From positions 3,902,430 to 3,966,429 of the forward strand of contig RPFO01000175.1 in assembly GCA_009746045.1 (NCBI GenBank): a DNA stretch of 64,000 bases. Reading direction: 5' to 3'. Under the pieces are notes generated by a model that saw nothing but the letters and a program-made list of their open reading frames with translations, ran no database searches and was not told the DNA's origin. This DNA is from Mesostigma viride (taxonomy: Eukaryota; Streptophyta; Mesostigmatophyceae; Mesostigmatales; Mesostigmataceae). Shown piece by piece: positions 53,001 to 63,025 of this stretch. The translations under genes and the position numbers were made by a program. Numbering within the stretch: position 1 is the first letter of the stretch; each line of letters begins with the position of its first letter.

Positions 53001-56000
53001 CAGGGTGAAACAAACCACCGAAACAACCAAAACAACGTTGAATGTCCCACGCGTTCAAGCGAAACAAGCGAAACAAGCGAATAGGGCTGGCACATCCGCC
53101 GCATACCGAACACGGACATGTTCGGGCGAATACCGAACATGTGCGGTGTTCGGGTCGGCAAAAATGTTCGGCCGAACATGTGCTGTTCGGGTTCGGGTCA
53201 CCTGGAAACTTACAGAATATGTTCGTGTCCGTATTCGGGTCACCCTGGGAACCGGGCGAACATGTTCGCCTCTGACCCGGTACCAAACATTTTCTGGCAG
53301 AATCCTTGTAGTACCATCCAGTGATCCGACTAGGCAACGCTTCTCTGATGAATAAGCGGCCTAGAATCGTCCGCCGACACGCTGGCAAGAGCAAAGCTGT
53401 TGTACGGTTGTAGAATTGTCTAAGCACGACCGGACTAGTTTAGGTAATGATAACGTAATCATTATTAATTTATTGCGTATTATGAAAAGTGACAACAAAC
53501 TATGTATAGTTTCTCACTTATTTTAATTTATTTAATGAACTGTTCGTGTTCGGTAAAATGTTCGGGTAATGTTCGGGTTCGGGTTCGGGTCACTTAATCC
53601 TAAACAGTACATGTTCGTGTTCGTGTTCGGGTCACCTGGGAATGTACCGAACATGTTCGTGTTCGCGTTCGGGTACTCTCCCCAGGTGTTCGTGTTCGTG
53701 TCCGGGTCGAGAAAATACCCGGATGTGCCAGCCCTACAAGCGAAACAAAGCGAAACAAGCAAAACAAAGCGAAACAAGCGAAACAAGCGAAACAAGCGAA
53801 ACAAGCGAAACAAGCGAAACAAGCGAAACAAGCGAAACAAGCGAAACAAGCGAAACAAGCGAAACAAAGCGAAACAAGCGAAACAAGCGAAACAAGCGAA
53901 ACAAGCGAAACAAGCGAAACAAGCGAAACAAGCGAAACAAGCGAAACAAGCGAAACAAGCGAAACAAGCGAAACAAGCGAAACAAGCGAAACAAGCGAAA
54001 CAAAGCGAAACAAGCGAAACAAAGCGAAAAAAGCGAAACAAGCGAAACAAGCGAAACAAGCGAAACAAGCGAAACAAGCGAAACAAGCGAAACAAGCGAA
54101 ACAAGCGAAACAAGCGAAACAAGCGAAACAAGCGAAACAAGCGAAACAAGCGAAACAAGCGAAACAAGCGAAACAAGCGAAACAAGCGAAACAAGCGAAA
54201 CAAGCGAAACAAGCGAAACAAGCGAAACAAGCGAAACAAGCGAAACAAGCGAAACAAGCGAAACAAGCGAAACAAGCGAAACAAGCGAAACAAGCGAAAC
54301 AAGCGAAACAAAGCGAAACAAGCGAAACAAGCGAAACAAGCGAAACAAGCGAAACAAGCGAAACAAGCGAAACAAGCGAAACAAGCGAAACAAGCGAAAC
54401 AAGCGAAACAAGCGAAACAAGCGAAACAAGCGAAACAAGCGAAACAAGCGAAACAAGCGAAACAAGCGAAACAAGCGAAACAAGCGAAACAAAGCGAAAC
54501 AAGCGAAACAAGCGAAACAAGCGAAACAAGCGAAACAAGCGAAACAAGCGAAACAAGCGAAACAAGCGAAACATGCGAAACATGCGAAACAAGCGAAACA
54601 AGCGAAACAAGCGAAACAAGCGAAACAAGCGAAACAAGCGAAACAAGCGAAACAAGCGAAACAAGCGAAACAAGCGAAACAAGCGAAACAAGCGAAACAA
54701 GCGAAACAAGCGAAACAAGCGAAACAAGCGAAACAAGCGAAACAAGCGAAACAAGCGAAACAAGCGAAACAAGCGAAACAAGCCGGAAACAAATGAAATG
54801 AAGAGGAGAAAAGTCATTGCAATAATTTTTATTATCATTTATTATTATTATAATATTAGTCTGTCATCAACGAACGAAACATAGAAAGCAAATAAAGTGA
54901 ACAAAACGCCGAGAATTGTTGAGCTTTGCTTATTTTATGTATGACGCGTGGACAGGCTCAAAGGGGACCGACCTGCCGTAGGTAGTGTAAGACTAGCGCT
55001 TGTCACGAGGGTACTGCACCGGCTGGCCCTTTTTGTGCCGAGGCTGAGTGTGGTTCCGGAGTGCAGGCCTAGGTAGCTTCTAACGTACGTCACTAGACCT
55101 TGTACCTGCGCCAGCCGCCAGGCGTGGCGCAACTGTGATGGGCAGTCAGTACACCTTGTACCTGCGTCAGCCGGCAGGCCTGCATGGCGCAATGTGAATG
55201 ATAGTCAGTACTTAGAGTGGTGTAGTAGGGGACGTAGGGAGGCCTCTTTTCAGCTTCGCAACTTTATCCCAGCATTTGCTGGCAAGGTCGGCTGGCCGGT
55301 ATGGCGGCTGCGCCGAATGGAAGACGATGCTATCGGCCTCTCCGGGCGTGGAGAGGCCTAGAAAAAGTTTCTTTATGTTCGCCACCAACCGTTACAGGCC
55401 ACGGTAATGGTTGGTGGTGTGGGGGTTCTACGATTTGAGTAAAAGGGTGTGATTTCCGGCGCTGGGCCCACTAACGATTCCCCTCTACCCCTGGGTGCGG
55501 CAAGCACCTTCCTGACACGGGGGGAGCTTCGATTTCAGTCGGACAACGTCAGGGAAGGAGCCATACAAGCCAGGGCCAGCGGCTATGGTGGAAAGAATCA
55601 CAGGAGAAGGCGAATCTGCCTTAAACGTGGAGATGGCTAGCGCGGGGTGCCAGGGTAGCCCATCACTACCAGGAGCCTGACAGCGAACCCGATCTTTCGG
55701 CCTGTGGCCAGACGAGAGTTTCGGGGAGGATGCGGGGCTGGAGCAAATCTTGGTGGGAGGAGCGCGCTCTTCATCATTGCCAAGTTTTTCAGCAAAGAAT
55801 GTTCGCCTGGCGAGGCTGAAATTCTGGCGGTTTTATCGCCTTTGTTTTTATCCTGCATGATGCATTATAGGAAAGGCAATAAAGAGTTCGGTTGAGCCAG
55901 GGGGGCATATCTATGCCATAAAAATTTCCTACAACAACACAAGCCCTGGTCGGGGCTTTGGCTAAGCAGTTTCCAAGCCAATGCCTTGATAGGGTAGAGG

Positions 56001-59000
56001 GCCTATCGCCACAATGGCTTCAATGCCGGGAAATCCCAGCCTCAGGGGTGGGGCTGGTGATGGGTCCTGGGCTTGTGAGAGACGGTCCGGGGGCGTAAGG
56101 CCTAATGAGCAGCCGCTGAAAACCGCCCCCCGAACGGGGGGAACGACATGGGGGCCGCCCTGCGTCCGCCGGGAAACCATAGCGGCCACACGGGGGCGGC
56201 AGTACAGCCGCGGCAGCATGCCGGAGGGGGACCATGGGCGGAAAGAAACTCGGCACCAAGGTTGGGGACAGCCTTGGTGGCCAGGTAGGAGGTGTGGGGG
56301 CAACACCTTGTGTTCGAATATGCTGGGCCCCCAGCATGGTGCTACAATAACCAACTTGATAATGATGTGCACTGAGTTTGAAGGTGTGGTATACTTAGGC
56401 TGTCCGTATAAAGCCTAGCACACAAAAATGTAAAATAAATGTTTCTCTTGGTGGGAAGGAGCTCCAATAGACCAAAAACAAGAATTGTATTTGTTGAGCT
56501 TTGCTCATTTATATATGACGCGTGGACAGGCTCAAAGGGGACCGACCTGCCGTAGGTAGCGTAAGACTAGCGCTTGTCACGAGGGTACTGCACCGGCCGG
56601 CCCTTTTGTGCCGAGGCTGAGTGTGGTTCCGGAGTGCAGGCCTAGGTAGCTTCTAACGTACGTCACTAGACCTTGTACCTGGGCCAGCTGCCAGGCGTGG
56701 CGCAACTGTGATGGGCAGTCAGTCACCTTGTACCTGCGCCAGCCGGCAGGCCTGCGTGGCGCAATGTGAATGATAGTCAGTACTTAGAGTGGTGTAGGGG
56801 ACGTAGGGAGGCCTGTTTTCAGCTCCCACCCACCCACCCACCCACCCACCCACCCACCCACCCACCCACCCACCCACCCACCCACCCACCCACCCACCCA
56901 CCCACCCACCCACCCACCCACCCACCCACCCACCCACCCACCCACCCACCCACCCACCCACCCACCCACCCACCCACCCACCCACCCACCCACCCACCCA
57001 CCCACCCACCCACCCACCCACGCTGCTAAGAGGGGCAACACCTTGTGGTCGAGTATGCTGGGCCCCCAGCATGGTGCTACAATAACCAACTTGATAATGA
57101 TGTGCACTGAGTTTGAAGGTGTGGTATAGGCTGTCCGTATAAAGCCTAGCTCACAAAAATGTAAAATAAATATTTCTCTTGGTGGGAAGGAACTCCACTG
57201 GACCAAAAACAAGAAATGTATATAAAGCTGTTGCTAATCATATTGCTATGCCTGTCATTATCATTATCATTATCATCGTCATGGGTACTTGGCCAGAAGC
57301 TTGCGCAGCACCTGGCAGCGAGCCATGTTGTTATACACCCATCCTCACGTTCCTTCATCCTTCATCATACTACTACGCTTGCAACTATTTTAACTTCTTT
57401 TAGATTATAATTCCCTTTTCATTTCCGTTCTCTACTAGCTAATGCATAGGTGCATAGTGCGATTGAAATGCGACGGCGCGGCACTCTTCAGCACGTGCTA
57501 CTTGGATCAGTTCAAGCACTAGCATACAACCAGCAAGTGAGCCAGGAAAGGCCTGAGTGCACGAACAGAGTTTTGCGGCAAAAATGATATTAGGATTTGA
57601 CAATAAAGAAACGTGATAAGTGAATCCTTGGCAGGGGACGCCTGCTCCATGCGGCACGCACCCTGTGGTGGATGGCCAGCGATCGCTTCATGACCTCCGG
57701 GTTCCACTCCCACAGGGATGTCGAGCCCTCGATGTCTGTGTCGAGCATGCAAAGGCAGATATAGATGTACATAGACGAGATTAGTAAGGAGGACGAAGTA
57801 CATAGAGGGAAGATAATAGCAAGGAGGGCGACCCTCGTTTTGTTTCAGCAGGCAGAGGCAGACACAGGGGGATAGTTGGGATCGTTCAGAAAAGGAAAAG
57901 AGAGCGATTAAGGGTGTCAACCCCTCAATTCCGAGCTGCAGGGCATCGTATGCACGGCATTGGTACACAGCTTCGGGACAAGCGACAAACAACCAAACAG
58001 ATAACTAATAAGCATTCCCACACAACGCATTCCCAAATGCTTCCCATCCCACCCCCCACCCCCGCCCCATGGCCCCAATATGTTCTCCCCTCTGACATAA
58101 AATATCTCTATCATATCTCTATCATAAATATATCCTCTCAAGGGGTACTTTCTCTCTACCCATCCCGCTCGCTCCTAGGTGAGGAAGCAAGGTATCCCGT
58201 ATCCCCCCCATCGATTGAATGCGGTCAACAAGTTACCCACACCAGGTCGATCGTGCACAGCGGGTGGCAAATCCAAAATCATATGACTGCCTCCATGCGC
58301 CACAGCCAGTGAGCTCCAATCAAACTCCTCCTTCCAAGTTGACTGTTGCCAGTCTGGACAGTCAGGTCCCGCGGCCTATTCCCAGCAGGTCATCCTACCT
58401 TAATCTCCCCTGACATGTGGTAATCTCAAACGGAACCCTCATGTCAGCTGTACGAGATGCATGCTTGGATGCCAAGTAGCCAGTATAACAACGGACTGAT
58501 CAACCTCTCCAAACTAGAAAATTAAGGGGAGGTGGCACCCCAAAACCCTTAAATTTGACTTATGCTAAGACCACTGAAGTTCATTTGCACATATGCCGAA
58601 ATATGATTGGGGGCACTGAATAACATGCTGGGTGATTTGTCCATGCACTTGTTGTGCGTACTACCCTCCAATATTGTGCTACATCCAGGAAGACGCTAAA
58701 TAATGTAGGGCTGGGGCATGCCCCAGCCAATACACGCATTTGTAGGCAAACCTGTGCGCAGCGTTTAGAGCTCCCTGAGTTTGTAGCTTGCTGAGCTACT
58801 TACATCATGGAAATGGCAACCTCCGTTAGAGTTGCGCGCCCCCAGCACACGTTTGACATGGTGCGAATGGTACCACGAATTTTCATGTGCCGAAAAAATT
58901 TGCCGGCGGCGCCACGTCCCATTACGAGGGGTGGTGCGTCGGTGATTCACTTTTCAAATTCATTAATTATCTATCACGTATACGTGCGTATACATATACG

Positions 59001-62000
59001 TATACCTAGTATCACGGAGACTGCGTTGGTGGGTGCCAATAAAGAAACCTTCAACCCCTATACACAACGAGAAGGGAGGGCGCCCAAGCTTCTCCACTGC
59101 CACAACTGGGCAGGCCACAGAGTGCTCTCTGCGCATCATGGTGCGGGCGCCACTGTGGGTGCAGTGCAACAATTAAGAAGCAGGCTGACGCAAAGCTGAT
59201 GCTATAAAGGTGAGGTACGTGCGGTCAAGGCACTTTTCAGATGTACCCCGGCAAACGATACATGGAGCTTATGTACAGCCACAGTATACAGCCAGCAGCA
59301 GCCTACACAAGTAATCCGCAACCACATTCCAAACAGCCCCAACTACGGTATCGTTACAAATCAGGCAGGCTTGTAGAGTGAGGCCCCCCTAGCGGTGATC
59401 CTGCACAAGATCACCTCATGTGTAGCCGCCCATGGATAGGACACCTGCACCCGTGCAAGCAGTAGACCTTAGCAGGGCTATAATTCTGATTTCTGGCTAT
59501 TAATTAACACGAGGCTAATCAATCATGCTATACTATTTATGTTGTGGTTGTGACTTCATGTATGCAGGATGAGTTGAGCTTTGATGGCATCGAGTGTACA
59601 TCGCCTGTAGCAACCAAGTACCTTATTCTCATTAATCTTGCTGGAGTACTATAAGCCTTGACATAACATTCTGGCTAGAAAATAGGGCATCGCTGATACA
59701 CAAACATGGGGCACACTGAGCATAGTAGATAACATGCGCGAGGCATCGAGTCTGTGCTACATGTCAGATAAAACTCTTTGTCATTAATCTTGCCAGCAAA
59801 CAGGGCATGACATTGCAAAATGGAGGGTCATACCCGTTACAACCTCCGCGATGACCCCCCCCCCGCTGGGTGGCCCCCGCCTGCGCAGCAAATCATGTAG
59901 CACGCCCTCGTCGTGCGGCCGATGCCACACCCGCCACGCAAACACGCCCGCGCAGCTCGCCACAAGCACGACCAGCATGGCTGGCAGGAGCGCCACCAGC
60001 AGCATGTGAGGGCCGTCGTCCGTGCTGACTACTGCCACTTGCCCCGCCTGCTCCTCGCAATACTCCCCACGCCACCCGAACTCGCATCCACATGTGCCTG
60101 CTGACGGGTCCACGAATGTGGTCAAAGGAGCGAGTGACTTGTTGACACCTGGCGCCTTGGGGAAGCGACAGGTGCCATGCCCGGAGCAAGGCTCCGCATA
60201 CCTGGGTGCGGCGTCCCCCCCCCGGACGCACCCTTTGCGGGCGTCGCACACGGGGTAGAACTGACCCAGCTCTCGGTTCTCGATCGCCCGATTGTAGCCA
60301 TCCATCTCGCATTCGACGCGACGGGCGAAATGGGCGGGCAGCTGGCCAGCCTTGAGCAACCGCTCCGTGTTTACTTCCCCCGTCACCCGCTCCCCTGTCT
60401 GCTGTTCCAGTGCCGCGATGTTGGCCGCCAGGTAGGTGCACAGGTACGGCTGCCAGAATGGGGGCATTCCATTTGTAAACATTTTATTCGATCAAATGGG
60501 TGCGCGGGTCCGAATGCTCATGGGCACAATATGTACAGTGTGCATCGTGGTTGAAAACTCGATGCATCGTGGACAGTCATTGGAAATCCAGGTTTTGAAG
60601 TTGCACTGCTCGCGGGAGCGTTCCGCCGCGCAAAAGGCGCAGCCCGCAGACTCGATCGCTCTGTCTGCAGAGTGACCATGAGAAGATTTATGAAAATTAA
60701 GGTATGAACTTGAATAATCATACTGCTAGGCAGATACCGTGAATTGCTAACCTGATCCCAGCACGATCGATGACGCTATCGCCATGCAGTCACGTGCTAT
60801 CTCTGGACTAATCATGAAGGTAGTTAATTTTGATCGATCAGAAGAAAAAGCAACGGCCCCATGCTACCTTCCATGTGCTACCTGCCTCTTAAGGGAACCG
60901 GCACAACAAATCAAAGGTTCCCCGGTGGCAGGATTATAGGCTAGCATAAATTGCGATTACACGCTCAATCGTGAACCCGTCCCTACAGTATTCCCCATCC
61001 CTGACGCTACAAAGTTCCCAAGCCTCACCTGCTCGTCCATGCAGCCCATGAAGTACTCCTCGCCCTCCACCCCCCCCCTGCGTGCCAGCGCCAGGAACAG
61101 CCCCGCCGTGCACTTGTGGGTGACCATCTGGATTGGGGGGCGCCAGTACTTGAATCCATCGGAGAGGCTTGCCACCAGCTCGACCGCCTTTCGAATGAGC
61201 ACGTCCTGGTATGCCTCCATCATCAGCAGGTCAACGGGAGGCTCATCGATGGCCAGCTGTTGGGCCAGAGGAGGCAGGAACGCATCCCCCAGGATAGGTA
61301 GCATGCCATTGATGATCTGTGAAGGGGGGGGTGTTGGTTGGGGAGGGTGGTCGATGTATAATAATCCGGCAGTGTGGACGGGCATTGTGTTAGTGGGCTC
61401 GGTGTGGGTGCTAGTTCTAAAAGGTGCGCTGAGGTAGTAGTAGGCATTGAGGGACGAATAGGATCAGGTTGGCGGTGGTGAGTCATGAGTAGGTGTGCGG
61501 GTGAGCGGGCAGCCAGGTGGATGGATGGGTGGGGTGGTGGGTTGCATCTTTGAGGCATGCGACGCAACAATAAGGTCAGAGATGAAACTTTTGACCCCAA
61601 TTTGGGATGAGCTGGGGTGCAACGTGGCAGGCGCGTGTGCCTTGACAAGTGTGTGGGGTTGGGGATCTGGGCCGTTCCAGCATGTTGGGGAGAGAAGAGA
61701 TAATGTCCCCTACTAGGGTGTATTCGGGCAGCTGCCATGAAGCATTTCCGGGTGCATGCAAGGATGCACACACAGTCACACACACCTTTGAGTAGGATCC
61801 CAGAACATCCCTGCATGGTGGCAATCTGCCCATTCCGGAAAACACAACATAAACATGATGCTGGTGCATTTTCAGCGAAGCTGATAACATTGGTTGACAA
61901 GCGTTAACCGTGTCGCGGTATAGCAGTAGCACTACGATCTGTTGATAATTTGACGCTGAAATCTACAAGACTGTGCTCAAATTTCAATGGAGTGCCCTAT

Positions 62001-63025
62001 GAAGGATTCGATAGAGCACCCTATGAAGGATTCGATAGAGCATCCTATGAAGGATTTGATAGAGGAGCACCCTATGAAGGATTTGATAGAGCACCCTATG
62101 AAGGATTCGATAGAGCACCCTATGAAGGATTCGATAGAGCACCCTATGAAGGATTCGATAGAGCACCCTATGTAGGATTCGATAGAGCACCCTATAAGGA
62201 TTCGATAGAGCACCCTAGAACAATGCGGTATCATTAAGACTGTGCTAACATTTTGATAGAGAACCTTATCCATTTTTCATAAAGAACAACGTGGTATCAA
62301 CCTGATTCATCACATTACAATATCTAACGAGCTAATCACCTACCCTTGAGTGCATGTGAAGACGTGACGTACGTGCAGAAGTGAGTCATCAAGTGTCATG
62401 GCCTCAACAACCCTGCCCGTATCTTACTGTCGATCAAGCAACCACGTACGCACAAAGATGAAAAAACAGAAACACGGGGGGGTGGCCGGGATAAGTCGGA
62501 CACACCCTGTCACCCACCTCCACGGTTTCCCCCGTCCCTGGGTTGGTGAACAGCTGCCAGGCGCCCGTGTGGTCGAACGGGTTCCCCTTCACAGGGATGT
62601 CCCACAAGTGCGGCGCGAATCGGTAGTCATCCCCCACCGCGCCCACCACCAACCCTTCCATCAGGTGCCACGACCAAGGGAGTATTGGGACCACGTTGTT
62701 GCCCAGGATATGCTTCCGCTCCAACTCCCCGATCGCAAACCGCCCGATCTCACGCCCGGCCTCCAATGGACTCACGCCCACGAATGAGCGCGCTCCATAT
62801 TGATCCAGAAAGCCCTGCGTGGTCAGGTTGGTAGATTTACCGTACGCCAGGTAGAGTGGCAGGCCGGACGCAGACACGGACCGCAGCGCCATCTGCAGGG
62901 GGACGGACAGGTCGGCCGCAAGTGCATCGAGGCTGATCACGCCTGCGTACTCACTGCGCCGATCCCCTTGGAGGAGGTTGGTGTATTCGCTCAGGACGGC
63001 GACTTGCATGTCTTGGAACAGGTGC
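46267..63025 (-). CDS. Receptor-type class III nucleotide cyclase (3' part of gene)
   Basis: Eight exons, each with GT...AG borders and matching phases: 63025-62518, 61316-61029, 60449-59834, 57735-57662, 52989-51829, 49818-49331, 48352-48127 and 47004-46267, giving about 1365 aa (N-terminus outside). Order: ectodomain, EGF-like motif, one TM helix, catalytic half C1, catalytic half C2, Ser/Gly-rich tail. C1 supplies the metal-binding Asp residues (TDIEGST, TEGDSF) and lacks the Asn-Arg pair. C2 has NRAAR but lacks the first metal Asp. The active site therefore forms between the halves, as in animal transmembrane adenylyl cyclases. The product makes cAMP or cGMP; the base-specifying position before YFG is Ala, so the nucleotide is unsettled. 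A possible extra 42-bp exon lies at 51709-51750. Confidence 0.85.
47013..47395. repeat. GGGGT pentamer array (CCCCA in the cyclase transcript)
   Basis: About 70 units of GGGGT with some GGGT. It sits at the 3' end of the last cyclase intron and merges with the acceptor. The plus strand has strong G-quadruplex potential. The many Gly-Trp or Pro-His frames are artefacts. Confidence 0.95.
47999..48136. repeat. 70-bp tandem duplication spanning a cyclase splice donor
   Basis: The segment AGTACATCAGGGCACC ... GGAGTACCTTGAGA occurs twice in a row (about 47999-48068 and 48069-48136). On the gene strand each copy ends in CTCAAGGTACTCC, the exon end plus donor, so the intron carries a perfect decoy donor about 70 bp downstream of the real one. 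Confidence 0.85.
48127..48352 (-). CDS. Cyclase exon: second half of the C2 catalytic domain
   Basis: Encodes RGFRLQIGMCMGVP, then AAYFGAVVNRAARIAATAAPGQ and a closing VTFQELGEIGLK. The Asn and Arg of NRAAR are the residues that stabilise the transition state in class III cyclases. Ala occupies the position seven before that Asn, where adenylyl cyclases have Asp and guanylyl cyclases usually Cys. Phase 2 in, phase 0 out. Confidence 0.85.
48550..48665. repeat. GAAGCTGATGAG(A)GG minisatellite
   Basis: About five units of GATGAGAGGAAGCTGAATGAGGAAGCT in an intron of the cyclase gene; units vary by short deletions. Confidence 0.8.
49331..49818 (-). CDS. Cyclase exon: C1-C2 linker and first half of C2
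   Basis: Starts LAERLPPIHLMQVLPAELAHRA, the helix and strand that end C1, then a linker (SSKQLSPSFFDAPG), then the first C2 strand (LVICFIYVGCARVL), where the metal-binding Asp of C1-type domains is replaced. YECEEKDGSFVLAF follows, then the helix AACFAEAVQREAM and IEWPESLLEHD. It ends at VFR, with the Arg codon split by the intron. Confidence 0.85.
50338..51045 (+). mobile_element. Two LINE 3' ends in tandem
   Basis: GACCGGAGTTTGGGGCC ... GCGGACCTGGACGTCATA ... GGGCTGATTTTGC occurs at 50352-50580 and again, diverged, at 50718-50880. Each is followed by a 3' tail ending TCACTCTG(C)TGTAAGTAATTATA and TTAATATATATCGACC. The coding part (MADIMLRRTRADFA) resembles the far C-terminus of a LINE polyprotein. 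The family differs from the fragments at 13-16 kb. It lies within a cyclase intron. Confidence 0.6.
51118..51325 (+). mobile_element. SINE-like dispersed repeat, copy B
   Basis: Matches copy A (14690-14915) through TGTGGCCTGCCCAC, GCAGTGAGAGAAGCTAGAGCG, TTCTCGTCGTGTATAGGG, TTGAAGGTTCC and TACCCACGTGACGC. Located in a cyclase intron, antisense to the gene. Confidence 0.6.
51345..51380. other. Perfect 16-bp-arm hairpin
   Basis: ATCGGCACACATCCTT (51345-51360), a GCGG loop, and its exact reverse complement (51365-51380). A third copy of the arm lies at 50137-50152, about 1.2 kb away in the same intron. It may mark the junction of two head-to-head repeats or a folded RNA. Confidence 0.85.
51709..51750 (-). 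CDS. Candidate 42-bp cyclase mini-exon
   Basis: On the gene strand, TTCCTAG precedes 14 codons reading DRLLVLGLHMIPHE, then GAG|GTGGGT. Both borders are phase 0, so inclusion keeps the frame between the C1 exon (…MGLHE) and the next exon (LAERL…). The end of this piece (CACGAGGTGGGT) duplicates the end of the C1 exon, so it could instead be a duplicated splice region. Confidence 0.4.
51829..52989 (-). CDS. Cyclase exon: C1 catalytic domain with a large low-complexity insertion
   Basis: Begins VLRSLLPKYHGYESDTEGDSF, where the Asp after Glu-Gly is the second metal ligand, then LVFHDAIDALGWAMEVQRQLL. About 215 residues rich in Ser, Gly, Pro, Thr and Val follow, containing a repeated (Q/E)L(V/L)PA motif. 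The domain resumes at DWPPELLLFEACREV and RVRMGIHMGVPDG, and ends GEVVEITKAIVGAAVSGGQVLM, where the usual Asn-Arg pair is absent. 387 codons, phase 0 at both ends. Confidence 0.85.
53056..54785. repeat. GCGAAACAA 9-bp satellite in the large cyclase intron
   Basis: About 120 units from 53737 to 54785 plus a few at 53056-53081, interrupted by a MITE. Occasional one-base insertions (CAAAGCG) reset the reading frame, giving very long Lys-Arg-Asn, Ser-Glu-Thr and Phe-Arg-Leu frames on both strands that are not genes. Confidence 0.95.
53082..53736. mobile_element. hAT-type MITE (655 bp) inserted in the satellite
   Basis: Terminal inverted repeats TAGGGCTGGCACATCCG and its complement at the right end. 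Both sides are flanked by CAAGCGAA (53074-53081 and 53737-53744), an 8-bp duplication as made by hAT transposases. The interior has many GTTCGGGT and GAACATGTTCG motifs typical of subterminal binding sites, and no transposase gene. It is non-autonomous. Confidence 0.85.
54911..56483. repeat. Duplicated unit, copy 1 (full length)
   Basis: Starts near GAATTGTTGAGCTTTGCT and runs through GACGCGTGGACAGGCTC, CTTGTACCTGCGCCAGCC, a 1.1-kb middle, and a tail with GCTGGGCCCCCAGCATGGTG and GTAAAATAAATGTTTCTC. The middle has no convincing gene. It lies in the large cyclase intron. Element class unknown. Confidence 0.7.
56484..57230. repeat. Duplicated unit, copy 2 (middle replaced by a CCCA array)
   Basis: Has the same left 330 bp and right 200 bp as copy 1, but the middle is missing and a CCCA array (56826-57019, about 48 units) sits at the junction. 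The array probably expanded at or caused the deletion breakpoint. Confidence 0.75.
57662..57735 (-). CDS. Cyclase exon: start of C1 with the metal-binding Asp
   Basis: 74 bp encoding (D)IEGSTSLWEWNPEVMKRSLAIHHR. The Asp codon is completed across the upstream junction (VVT-D-IEGST), and HHR joins VLR of the next exon. TDIEGSTSLWE is the canonical opening of class III cyclases. The flanking introns are about 2.1 and 4.7 kb. Confidence 0.88.
59018..59175 (-). mobile_element. SINE-like dispersed repeat, copy C
   Basis: The reverse complement matches copies A and B (TGTGGCCTGCCC, GAAGCTTGGGCG, TCTCGTTGTGTATAGGGG, TTGAAGGTTTC, ATTGGCACCCACC). It sits in a cyclase intron in the same sense as the gene. 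Confidence 0.6.
59834..60449 (-). CDS. Cyclase exon: EGF-like motif and transmembrane helix
   Basis: Begins PYLCTYLAANIAALEQQ, with an ectodomain helix. CSGHGTC and then CGCEFGWRGEYCEE form an EGF-like motif just outside the membrane. The helix is MLLVALLPAMLVVLVASCAGVFAW, followed by the basic stop-transfer WRVWHR and a juxtamembrane linker (HDEGVLHDLLRRRG) ending VIAEVVT, which leads straight into the catalytic domain. Confidence 0.88.
61029..61316 (-). CDS. Cyclase exon: ectodomain segment
   Basis: 96 codons from IINGMLPILGDAFLPP through PPVDLLMMEAYQDVL, SDGFKYWRPPIQMVTHKC and EGEEYFMGCMDEQ. Phase 0 at both ends, acceptor CCCCTTCACAG. No family recognised; the two Cys residues may pair with those in the next exon. 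Confidence 0.8.
61985..62225. repeat. 24-bp minisatellite, about ten copies
   Basis: GAGCACCCTATGAAGGATTCGATA units with a few variants (a 27-bp unit, GTAGG for GAAGG). It would encode APYEGFDR repeats, but it lies in a cyclase intron with no splice support. Confidence 0.9.
62518..63025 (-). CDS. Cyclase exon: ectodomain, possible ligand-binding fold
   Basis: Encodes HLFQDMQVAVLSEYTNLL, YAGVISLDALAADL, GLPLYLAYGKSTNL, SFVGVSPLEAGREIGRFAIG, NNVVPILPWSWHLMEG and FTNPGTGETVE. Alternating strands and helices with GVSPLEAGREIGRFA resemble periplasmic-binding-protein-like sensor domains (an ABC or LacI-type fold). This is a weak fold impression; the ligand is unknown. The upstream junction is phase 2, so earlier exons exist beyond 63025. 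Confidence 0.75.

Noticed and set aside
53569-54838. Frames of about 350-410 aa on both strands (Lys-Arg-Asn, Ser-Glu-Thr, Phe-Arg-Leu)
   Set aside because: They are translations of the 9-bp satellite; the same length in several frames on both strands shows they are artefacts.
60518-60700. Possible Cys-rich ectodomain exon (AIESAGCAFCAAERSREQC) of the cyclase
   Set aside because: The CTCTGCAG acceptor puts the Cys-rich frame out of phase with the exon ending at 61029, which joins in phase 0 directly to 60449; no donor found.
61985-62237. Repeat protein with APYEGFDR units
   Set aside because: 24-bp minisatellite in a cyclase intron, open on both strands, with no splice or start support.
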